DNA from: a virus | Direction: 5' to 3' (one strand) | DNA: 37,402 bases | Virus record (IMG/VR): IMGVR_UViG_3300049432_000213 | Span: 1-37,402 of that record | In this document: piece after piece, positions 29,417 through 36,494 of the stretch | Position numbering within the stretch: the first letter of the stretch is position 1 | Layout: the number at the start of each line of letters is the position of its first letter | Made by a program: the position numbers and the translations under genes | The notes under the pieces: generated by a model | Seen by the model: only the letters and a program-made list of their open reading frames with translations | The model's database searches: none | What the model was told of the DNA's origin: nothing

Positions 29417-30297
29417 TGAACGAGCTTTCCGCGCGCCAACGAGCCCTCCTGGGCTTCCTCGCGGCCTATTATGGCGAGGGGTTCACCCCTGATGTGCGGA
29501 GCACGTTGCCGGAGGCGGTGCTGCCCGATCTCGATGCACTGATCGAGTGCGGCCTCGTCGAGGTCCGCTTCATCCCGCGGCCGCCGTCGATCACGGCCTT
29601 AGAGCCGCCGCCGAAACCGCCACCTGCGCCGGTCGCCCCCCGGGGCCGCAAAACCCCTCTCCCCAGGGCAGGAAAGTCAAGCGATTCTGAGGGCGCGTCA
29701 AGCAGGGCGTGTGCATCGGTGAGGCGGCCATCACCCGCCCGGCGCAACCTTGGCGGCGGCTGGACGGAGGAGCGCAAGGCAGCCTTCATCGCCGCACTCC
29801 GGCCCGGCGAGGGCATTGGGGCGGCCAACGTGGCGGTCGGGCTCAAGGTCGACAGCACCGCGCCATATTCGGTGAAGCGCGCGGATCCCGCATTCGCCGC
29901 GAGGTGGGACGAGGCCCGGCGCCGGCCCACGGCACCCGCGTCGCAGGCGACCGCAGAAGCGCAGCCCGCCGCAAAAACGCCGCCGCGCGATGTTCCGGCA
30001 CCTGCGCCGCCGTCGCGGGCGGCAGCGGCGGTCGCCCCCCCCCGGCTCTCGGACGCCGCGATCGCCTCGGCCGCGCTGGCGAATCAGGAGGAGAAGGAGC
30101 GCATCGCCGCCATGCGGCCGCCCCTGACGGCGGCGATGGCGCAGACCGAGCTGCAGCGCAGGGGCCGCACCGTCTACCGCGCTTCCGTCACCGGCGGCCC
30201 CAAGGGCTGTTGGGTCGTCTCAGGGCTGGGCAAGGAGGTCACCGAGGCGCAGCTGATTGCCGAGGCTCAGCGCGTGCTGGGGCACGTTAAGGCATGA
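29416..30297 (+). CDS. Hypothetical protein with Pro/Ala-rich linkers before TerL
   Basis: 293 residues. The N-terminal ~55 residues (ARQRALLGFLAAYYGEGFTP, DALIECGLVEVRFIPRPP) look like a winged-helix unit. Pro/Arg-rich linkers follow on both sides of a small segment (TEERKAAFIAALRPGEGIGA, VDSTAPYSVKRADPAFAARW). A compact C-terminal domain is beta-rich (YRASVTGGPKGCWVVSGLGK). A C9 tract at 30035-30043 is in frame here. TGATG overlap with DUF3486. Possibly DNA-binding and packaging-related; not a family I recognise. Confidence 0.65.
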   Translation: MNELSARQRALLGFLAAYYGEGFTPDVRSTLPEAVLPDLDALIECGLVEVRFIPRPPSITALEPPPKPPPAPVAPRGRKTPLPRAGKSSDSEGASSRACASVRRPSPARRNLGGGWTEERKAAFIAALRPGEGIGAANVAVGLKVDSTAPYSVKRADPAFAARWDEARRRPTAPASQATAEAQPAAKTPPRDVPAPAPPSRAAAAVAPPRLSDAAIASAALANQEEKERIAAMRPPLTAAMAQTELQRRGRTVYRASVTGGPKGCWVVSGLGKEVTEAQLIAEAQRVLGHVKA

Positions 30298-30717
30298 GCG
30301 AGCCGATCATCATCGTCACCGGTCATTGCGCGCCAAGCCGCTTTGCCCCCCCCCGGTTCGATCGCCAATATGGCGCTCGGCCTCGCGGACCACGCGCGCA
30401 CTCTCGGCCTGGTGGTGGTCCGCATGCTCTCTAGCCGCGTTCGCCGGTCCGCCTCGAAGCACCTGCAGCTGCGCGACGGCAAGGCGCGCGACTGGTTCAT
30501 CAGGATCTCGGACCACCGGTCGCCCGCGGGCACCGGCTATAATCGGCCGCATTTCGACTTGGTCAGCTTCGACGGCCAGTCGGGCTTCGACCAGGCGATC
30601 GACTTTCTGGATGGCATCGCAATGGGCGTTCGGTCCTGGTCGCCTTCCGAGCGAGACCGCCAGCGCCGCGGCCATCACGTCCGCGGCCAGAAACACAAGC
30701 CGGGAGGGTGCAAATGA
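30294..30717 (+). pseudogene. Small packaging-operon gene frameshifted at a C9 tract
   Basis: ATG 30294 overlaps the previous stop as ATGA. It reads MSEPIIIVTGHCAPSRFAPP and then meets nine C (30346-30354), after which the open frame with protein-like sequence (GSIANMALGLADHARTLGLV, HLQLRDGKARDWFIRISDHR, NRPHFDLVSFDGQSGFDQAI) lies one base off. With eight C it is one 140-residue protein ending in an ATGA overlap with TerL. Translation could also begin internally at TTG 30343 or ATG 30370. Family unknown. Confidence 0.65.
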
Positions 30718-32297
30718 GCCTGCCCGCCGGCGCACTCGGCGCGCTGCCCGACCTCACACCGGTCGAGGAGCTGCCGAACGTCCTACTTCCCTATCAGGCC
30801 GAGGGCATCGAACTCAGCCACGCGAACGACCTTTTCGTAGAGGAAAAGTCGCGCCGAACCGGCTTCACCTATGCCTTTGCTGCGGACGCGGTGCTCACCG
30901 CATCGCCGGCCAAGCGCCCACAGAATTTCTACTACATCTCTTACAATCTGGACATGACCCGTGAATTCATTGGCTATAGCGCCGGCTTCACGAAGGACTT
31001 CAATCAGGCCGCCGCGCAGTCCGACGAGTTTCTGTTCGACGACGGGTCGGAGAAGGGGATCAAGGCCCTTCGGATTGATTACCCATCAGGAAAATCGATC
31101 GTTGCGCTGTCGTCCCGCCCGCGCTCGCTACGCGGCATGCAAGGCGTCGTCCTGATCGATGAGGCCGCCTATCACGACGATCTGGAGGCCATGCTGAAGG
31201 CGGCGCTCGCGCTGATCATGTGGGGCGGCCGTGTCATCATCATCTCCACGCACAACGGGGCCGACAACAAGTTCAATGAGCTGATCGAGGAGATCCGTGC
31301 TGGCAAGCGCAAGGGCGTCGTCCACCGCACGACGCTGGACGACGCGATCCGCGACGGCCTGTTCAAGCGCATCTGCCTGGTCACGGGCAAATTGTGGTCG
31401 CCGGAAGCGGAAGCCGCGTGGGTGGCTGATCTGCGCGCCACCTATGGCGAGGCCGGCGAGGAAGAGCTGGACTGCGTGCCGGCCAAAGGTTCCGGCACCT
31501 ATATGACCCGCGTTGCGATCGAGGCAGTCATGTCGGCCGAGCTACCGGTTGTCCGGCTCACGCTGCCCAACGGCTTCGAACTGCAGGACAAGGATATCTG
31601 CACCGGCTTCATGGCCGAATGGCTGGGCGAGCACCTCGGGCCGCTACTCGCACGCTTCGATCGGACACGCCGTAGCTATTTCGGGCAGGATTTCGCGCGA
31701 AGCCAGGATCTTTCGATCATCGCTCCCGGTCAGGAGACCGCCAATCTTCTGCTCCAAGTGCCGTTCATACTGGAAATGCGCAACGTGCCATTCCGTGAGC
31801 AGAAACAGACCCTGGATTATATCGCCCGCGGCCTGCCCATGTTCGCGGCCGCCCACATGGACGCGCGCGGCAACGGGCAGCAGCTGGCCGAAGACATGCG
31901 CAGGGATTGGGGGGCCGACCGGATCGAGTCCGTCATGGCGGTGCAGAGCACCTATCTCGAGCGAATGCCGCGTCTGAAGGCAAGGATCGAGGACCGGACG
32001 ATCATCATTCCCCGCAACGAGGGCGTGCTCGACGATCTCAAGCTCATAAAGCTCGTGAAAGGCGTGCCGATGATCGTCGACCGCGCGGACGACCGCGCCG
32101 ATGGCTCGAAGAACAAGCGGCACGGAGACGCCGCGATCGCGCTGATGAACCTCGTCGCCGCCGTGCTCGGGGCGAAGGGCCCGATCGATTTCCATTCGAC
32201 TGGATCGCGCGCGGCGCCGGCCGGCGACTTCATCACCACCAGCCACGGGTTCGGCACGATCGCCCGCGGCGACAACGCCGGAGGCTTCCATGTCTAA
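30714..32297 (+). CDS. Large terminase subunit (Mu gp28 type)
   Basis: 527 residues from ATG 30714. ATPase half: an adenine/Walker-A-like loop VEEKSRRTGFTY at 42-53 (the usual Lys of RTGKT is Phe here), Walker B VVLIDE at 145-150, coupling motif IIISTHNG at 175-182. Nuclease half: Asp326 in YFGQDFARSQDLS, and a late acidic segment KNKRHGDAAIALMN. It cuts and pumps DNA into proheads, headful style in Mu-like phages. The altered Walker A Lys is unusual and should be checked against relatives. Confidence 0.9.
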   Translation: MSLPAGALGALPDLTPVEELPNVLLPYQAEGIELSHANDLFVEEKSRRTGFTYAFAADAVLTASPAKRPQNFYYISYNLDMTREFIGYSAGFTKDFNQAAAQSDEFLFDDGSEKGIKALRIDYPSGKSIVALSSRPRSLRGMQGVVLIDEAAYHDDLEAMLKAALALIMWGGRVIIISTHNGADNKFNELIEEIRAGKRKGVVHRTTLDDAIRDGLFKRICLVTGKLWSPEAEAAWVADLRATYGEAGEEELDCVPAKGSGTYMTRVAIEAVMSAELPVVRLTLPNGFELQDKDICTGFMAEWLGEHLGPLLARFDRTRRSYFGQDFARSQDLSIIAPGQETANLLLQVPFILEMRNVPFREQKQTLDYIARGLPMFAAAHMDARGNGQQLAEDMRRDWGADRIESVMAVQSTYLERMPRLKARIEDRTIIIPRNEGVLDDLKLIKLVKGVPMIVDRADDRADGSKNKRHGDAAIALMNLVAAVLGAKGPIDFHSTGSRAAPAGDFITTSHGFGTIARGDNAGGFHV

Positions 32298-33849
32298 GCC
32301 GCCACAGCGCCGCGCCCGCGGCCGCGGCATCATCAAGGCCGAGGGTGCGCAGTCCCTGGAAGGCGTGGTCGTCAACCAGGAGATCGCCACGACGCATGAC
32401 GGCCGCGACATCACCCGGCCTTGGGTCCACGAGCTCGAGGAGTTTCGCGACGTCCGTCTGCAGGGGGCGCTGGATTGGGGCGTCTATGACCGCATCCTGC
32501 TCGACGATCAGGTCAAGTCCTGCTTCGAGCAGCGCCGCAGCGCGGTCGTCTCGCGAGAGTGGAACGTCCTTTCGGGCGATGACTCCGATCCGCGGGCGAA
32601 CGCCGCTGCCGAGGCGCTCGAGGCCAACCTGAAGGAGGTCGGCTTCGACAACGTCACCGACAAAATGCTCTATGCCACCTTCCACGGCATTTCGGTCGCC
32701 GAGCTAGGCTGGGGGGCGTGGCGGGGGATGATCGGGTGGGTCCGGAATGGACGCGCTCGACCGATCCACGTCCGCCACGCCCGGCGCTTCCGCTACGACA
32801 GCGAAGGCCGGCTGCGACTGATCACACGCGGCAACATGATGGGCGAGGTTCTGCCCGAGCGCAAGTTCTGGGTCGTAAGGACCGGCGCGAGCAACGATGA
32901 CGAGCCCTACGGCCGCGGCCTTGCCGAATGGCTCTATTGGCCGACACTGTTCAAGCGCAACGGCATCCGGTTCTGGAATATCTTCCTCGACAAGTTCAGC
33001 GTCCCGCCGGTGAAGGGCGTCTATCCGCGCGGCACGTCCGAGCCCGAAATCCAGAAGCTGCTCGCCGCGATGATGGCGCTCGCCAACGACAGCGGCATCG
33101 CGGTTCCCGAAGGCGTGGTGCTGGACTTCATGCAGGTCGCGACCAACGGCATCGACTTCGAGAAGATGCCGGCCTTCATGGACGCGGCGATCGCCAAGAT
33201 CATCCTCAGCCAGACGATGACGACGGAAGACGGCTCCTCGCGCGCTCAGGGGCAGGTCCATGCCGGCGTGAAGCAGGAGCTGATCATCGCCGACGCCGAT
33301 CTCCTCACCGACAGCTTTACCGAAGGCCCCGCGCGCTGGTTCACCGATATCAATTTCGGGACCGACGTCGCCGCGCCGATCGTGACGCGCCAGGTCGAGG
33401 AGGAGGAAGACACCAAGACGGCCGCCGAAACGGACGCAGCGCTCGACGCCATCGGTTATCGGCGCACCGAGGAGAGCTTCCAAGACGTTTACGGCGACGG
33501 CTACGAGCGCAAGCCCGAGCCGCTCCCTGTCGATCCGGAAGCGGAGCCCGCCGCGACCTCCGGCGATCGCCCCAGGCTGCGCGCCGTTAGCTTTTCCGAG
33601 GGCGGCGCCGGCGACATCGTCGACCAAGCTGTCGGCGAGATCATGGCCGACGAGGGCTGGCGGCAGGTCGCGGACGAGCTGGGCGTCAATGAGCTCATTG
33701 CCGAGCTCACCGCCGCATCGAGGCCGGAAGCCGTCGCGGCGATCCTCGCCCGCGAGGCCGAGATGGGCGACATGGGCCCGCTCATCGACCGCCTCGAGCG
33801 CGCCGGCTTCGCGGTGCGGATGGCCGGCGCAGCGGGAGCCGATCGGTGA
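32290..33849 (+). CDS. Portal protein (DUF935, Mu gp29)
   Basis: 519 residues. Typical DUF935 landmarks: LDWGVYDRILLDDQVKSCFE, RRSAVVSREWNVL, KMLYATFHGISVAELGWGAW, FWNIFLDKFSVPPVKGVYPR, DAAIAKIILSQTMTTEDGSS, FTDINFGTDVAAPIV. A helical C-terminus follows. Forms the dodecameric DNA gate at one capsid vertex. Overlaps TerL by 8 bases. Confidence 0.93.
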   Translation: MSKPPQRRARGRGIIKAEGAQSLEGVVVNQEIATTHDGRDITRPWVHELEEFRDVRLQGALDWGVYDRILLDDQVKSCFEQRRSAVVSREWNVLSGDDSDPRANAAAEALEANLKEVGFDNVTDKMLYATFHGISVAELGWGAWRGMIGWVRNGRARPIHVRHARRFRYDSEGRLRLITRGNMMGEVLPERKFWVVRTGASNDDEPYGRGLAEWLYWPTLFKRNGIRFWNIFLDKFSVPPVKGVYPRGTSEPEIQKLLAAMMALANDSGIAVPEGVVLDFMQVATNGIDFEKMPAFMDAAIAKIILSQTMTTEDGSSRAQGQVHAGVKQELIIADADLLTDSFTEGPARWFTDINFGTDVAAPIVTRQVEEEEDTKTAAETDAALDAIGYRRTEESFQDVYGDGYERKPEPLPVDPEAEPAATSGDRPRLRAVSFSEGGAGDIVDQAVGEIMADEGWRQVADELGVNELIAELTAASRPEAVAAILAREAEMGDMGPLIDRLERAGFAVRMAGAAGADR

Positions 33850-34160
33850 GCGGCGCCTTTGCCTTCGGCGACGATCTCCTTCCCGGATTGGCAAAGCTCG
33901 TCGAAGAATGCGGTGAGGTGCTTCAGGTCGCCGGCAAATTCATGATGACGCACGGTAGCCGCGCTCATTGGTCTGGCGACCTGCGGCGCATGCTATTAGA
34001 GGAGGTCGCCGACGTCGAAGCCGCGATCGTCTTCTTCACTCGACACAATCTAGATGACCAGGAACGGCGGGATATGTCGCGCCGAGTGAGCGCGAAGGTC
34101 GCCAAATTCGAGGGGTGGCACGCTGATATGGGCGCCGACCCCCCTCCGGACTTACGCTGA
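33846..34160 (+). CDS. MazG-like nucleotide pyrophosphohydrolase
   Basis: 104 residues. All-alpha MazG fold signature: KLVEECGEVLQVAGKFMMTH (EExxE-like metal site at about 18-23) and MLLEEVADVEAAIVFFTRHN (ExxD site, about 50-60). Such enzymes hydrolyse (d)NTPs or alarmone-type nucleotides and are common in phages, where they may adjust nucleotide pools or (p)ppGpp signalling. Placement between portal and gpF is unusual. ATGA overlap with the portal gene, and 5 bases before gpF. Confidence 0.78.
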   Translation: MSGAFAFGDDLLPGLAKLVEECGEVLQVAGKFMMTHGSRAHWSGDLRRMLLEEVADVEAAIVFFTRHNLDDQERRDMSRRVSAKVAKFEGWHADMGADPPPDLR

Positions 34161-34165
34161 TCGCG

Positions 34166-35455
34166 ATGGCTGAGATTGACATCCGCCCTCTGATCGGCCT
34201 GCCGCCCGACGACACTCGCCGGGCTTTCGACGCGCGGGGCGAGCTGCGCACGACGGTCAAGTGGCACGAAATGTGGCAGGGCGAGCATGCGCGCGCCTTC
34301 ACCGTCGCCAAGGTCGCGCGGCTCGATCTGCTCGACACGATCCGCAACTCGTTGGCGGACGTCTTAGCGAACGGCGGGACGTTCGAGCAGTGGAAGGCCA
34401 ACATCATCCCCGATCTGCAGCGGGCCGGTTGGTGGGGCCGCGTCGAGGACCGCGAGCTCACTGGCACCAGCGCCCCCGTCTTCGTCGGACCTCGCCGGCT
34501 CGAGACAATATTCCGGACCAATCTCCGCGTCAGCCGCGCCGCCGGTCAGTGGGCGCGCATCCAGGACCGCAAGGACGTCGCGCCCCACCTCCGCTACTCA
34601 GCTGTCATGGACGGGCGCACCCGACCGCTTCATCGCCTCTGGCACGGCACGATCCTGCCGGTCGACCATGCGTGGTGGGACACCCATTTCCCGCCATGCG
34701 GATGGAATTGCCGCTGCGTCGTGGTCCAGCTCAGCGAGCGCGATCTCCGCGCCAATGGTTGGGAAGTCAGCAAGACGCCGCCGAAAGAGGGCGCGCCCCG
34801 CGCCTTCTGGCGCGCCGGGTCCGAACGCCCGGAGAGCGTGCCCGCCGGCATCGATCCGGGGTGGGCTTACAATCCGGGCAAGGCCAGCATGCGCGGGATG
34901 GCGGAGACCGCGGCGGCGAGCCTCGCTCGCACTGCTGAGGCGGACCTCGCCGGCGCGCGCGCCGCGCTGCGCGAGCTGGTCGACTCGCCGAGCTTCCCCC
35001 ACGCCCTGGACGAGGCCGGCGCCGCTTTTCCGGTGATGCTCCTCGACGATGAATTGCGCGGCGCCTTGGGCGCCCAGAGCCGCGTAGGCATGCTTTCCGC
35101 CGAGACGTTCGCCAAACAGCGCCGCAGTCACCCGGATATCGGCGTGGCCGAGTATCGCCGGCTCCCTGAAATAGGCGCGGCACCAGACCTTGTCTTCCGC
35201 CAGGACGACCAGCGGCTCGTGCTGATGCGTTCGGCGGATGGCCGCTGGATGAAGGCGGTCGTCAAGGTCACCGCCGATCGAGGCGAACTCTTCGTCACCA
35301 GCCTGCAATGGGCAAGGGCGCGCGAGATCCAGCGCCTTCGCCGCCGTCACGCTCTCGTCTTCGGCCAATGGGTCGGCGCGATCGCCGCCCTCATTGCTGC
35401 GCAAGTCGAGGAGGATCTGGCCGAAGGCCCCGAAGAGGAGGGCGCTGAGATATGA
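34166..35455 (+). CDS. Mu gpF-like minor head protein fused to a candidate nuclease domain
   Basis: 429 residues. The N-terminal ~250 match phage Mu gpF/head morphogenesis proteins: KWHEMWQGEHARAFTVAKVA, RLETIFRTNLRVSRAAGQWA, YSAVMDGRTRPLHRLWHGTI, and the Cys motif CGWNCRC at 178-184. After an Ala-rich linker, residues about 290-390 look like a phage BECR-fold RNase (PBECR) domain: LSAETFAKQRRSHPDIGVAE, YRRLPEIGAAPDLVFRQDD, WMKAVVKVTADRGELFVTSL. Such domains occur fused to gpF in other phages and are thought to be injected effectors. The fusion is seen; the domain label is an inference from residue pattern. Confidence 0.85.
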   Translation: MAEIDIRPLIGLPPDDTRRAFDARGELRTTVKWHEMWQGEHARAFTVAKVARLDLLDTIRNSLADVLANGGTFEQWKANIIPDLQRAGWWGRVEDRELTGTSAPVFVGPRRLETIFRTNLRVSRAAGQWARIQDRKDVAPHLRYSAVMDGRTRPLHRLWHGTILPVDHAWWDTHFPPCGWNCRCVVVQLSERDLRANGWEVSKTPPKEGAPRAFWRAGSERPESVPAGIDPGWAYNPGKASMRGMAETAAASLARTAEADLAGARAALRELVDSPSFPHALDEAGAAFPVMLLDDELRGALGAQSRVGMLSAETFAKQRRSHPDIGVAEYRRLPEIGAAPDLVFRQDDQRLVLMRSADGRWMKAVVKVTADRGELFVTSLQWARAREIQRLRRRHALVFGQWVGAIAALIAAQVEEDLAEGPEEEGAEI

Positions 35456-35655
35456 GCCACCCCTGTCGTATTCCTGACTGCGTACGGCCCGCCAAGGACG
35501 GTCAGTTGATGTGCCTGCCCCACTGGCGGCGCGTACCGCGCGCGCTCAACCGGGCGATCTTCGACACCTATGCCAACGGCCCGCGCGATGCCTATCGCGC
35601 CAACGTCGACGAGGCGGTCCGCGTGATCCAAGCGAAGGAGGCTGAGGAGCAATGA
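35452..35655 (+). CDS. Small zinc-binding-type protein (67 aa)
   Basis: MSHPCRIPDCVRPAKDGQLM then CLPHWRRVPRALNRAIFDTY. The C-x4-C ... C-x2-H arrangement near the start looks like a compact zinc finger seen in many small phage proteins encoded beside head genes. C-terminal Ala/Glu helix. ATGA overlap with gpF. Function unknown. Confidence 0.65.
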   Translation: MSHPCRIPDCVRPAKDGQLMCLPHWRRVPRALNRAIFDTYANGPRDAYRANVDEAVRVIQAKEAEEQ

Positions 35656-35859
35656 TCCTGCTCGGCCCCGACGACGAGGAAGACCAGGGCGTCAACGATC
35701 TGGCTCTGGAGAGGCGACGCGCGGCGAGGACTGCCGATCCCTCGCGATGCGCTCCGGGCGAAGCCCGTGCTACGGCAGGCAGGTTCACCGTGTCGCGCGC
35801 GTCGGTTGATGTATATACCCGCTCTAAGCGGATGCTTCAACCTGACGCGGAGGATCAGA
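35652..35859 (+). other. Spacer with possible coupled ORF and small hairpins
   Basis: An ATG at 35652 overlaps the preceding stop (ATGA) and begins MILLGPDDEEDQGVNDLALE, a plausible protein start. The frame then turns Arg-rich and stays open, without stop, through the Com-like gene (to 36494), so no end can be fixed. Hairpins CGGGC-GAA-GCCCG (35755-35767) and CCGCT-CTA-AGCGG (35819-35831) flank an AT-rich stretch TTGATGTATATACC at 35806 that could be a promoter for the next gene. Confidence 0.35.
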
Positions 35860-36105
35860 ATGACAGTTCCCCAGCACCTAACAGCCGCTTCGCGGGGCGT
35901 GGCGAGGACGGTGAGCACCGAACTCGAAAAGGGCGAGATGGTCGAGATCAAATGCTCGCTGTGGAGCGACTTCCAGCGCGTGGCTTCCGTGCAGGCGTCC
36001 GGCTCGGAATGGGTGCAGGTCATCCTACACGCAATGCCCGACATGAGGTATGCAATCCCGGTCTCCTCAATAGACGGGTTCCGGTTTCGTCGCCCCGACG
36101 AATAG
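35860..36105 (+). CDS. Hypothetical small protein (81 aa)
   Basis: MTVPQHLTAASRGVARTVST, ELEKGEMVEIKCSLWSDFQR, WVQVILHAMPDMRYAIPVSS, ending FRFRRPDE. Start fixed by a strong GGAGG six bases upstream. Compact beta-rich fold likely. It is preceded by its own spacer and candidate promoter and followed by hairpins, suggesting an independently expressed accessory gene. No family recognised. Confidence 0.65.
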   Translation: MTVPQHLTAASRGVARTVSTELEKGEMVEIKCSLWSDFQRVASVQASGSEWVQVILHAMPDMRYAIPVSSIDGFRFRRPDE

Positions 36106-36132
36106 GCGTCGCCCGCGCGGAGTACGGACAAT

Positions 36133-36175
36133 CGCCTTCCGCCGCGAGGCGGGAGCTGGGGCGTTGGCGCGCCCC
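36133..36175. terminator. Hairpins after the 81-residue gene
   Basis: Inverted repeats CCGCC-GCGA-GGCGG near 36139-36153 and GGGGCG-TTGGCG-CGCCCC at 36158-36175 lie 30-70 bases past the stop. There is no clear T-run, so termination is only suggested. Confidence 0.4.
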
Positions 36176-36256
36176 GAGCCGGCGGCATCGACCCGCCATG
36201 AGCCAGCTGTACCAGGCTGGAATCACCCCGCCCCCCGCGCACGGAGGGCGAGGCAA

Positions 36257-36269
36257 TAGGAACTTCCTA
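36257..36269. promoter_or_regulatory. Palindrome TAGGAACTTCCTA just before the Com-like gene
   Basis: Perfect 6-1-6 inverted repeat, three bases before ATG 36273. It contains the only Shine-Dalgarno-like AGGAA, so folding of the RNA or protein binding could hide the ribosome site. Confidence 0.55.
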
Positions 36270-36272
36270 CTC

Positions 36273-36494
36273 ATGGAGTCGAGTCCACCCGCCGCCGTCA
36301 GGTGTGCGAGCTGCCGCGCCCTGCTGTTCAAGGCCGGCCGCGACGCCATTTCCGGCGTCATCGAGATCAAATGCCGCCGATGCGGCACCATCAATTCTAT
36401 GAGGCCACCGAGCCCTTCAGAGACCGCCAGCAGAGCGGCGCTAGGGAGTTTACCGTGTGGACCTACCTGCCCAATTCGAGCGCGAACCGGATGA
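36273..36494 (+). CDS. com: Com-like zinc-finger translational regulator
   Basis: 73 residues. VRCASCRALLFKAGRDAISG followed by VIEIKCRRCGTINSMRPPSP closely follows the Mu Com pattern (two C-x2-C pairs around a LLFKA...IEIKC core). In Mu, Com binds mom mRNA and exposes its ribosome site. Here the gene ends 38 bases inside the methyltransferase gene, the same overlapping arrangement as com-mom. The target is probably the methyltransferase GTG start. Function is by family resemblance and context. Confidence 0.82.
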   Translation: MESSPPAAVRCASCRALLFKAGRDAISGVIEIKCRRCGTINSMRPPSPSETASRAALGSLPCGPTCPIRARTG

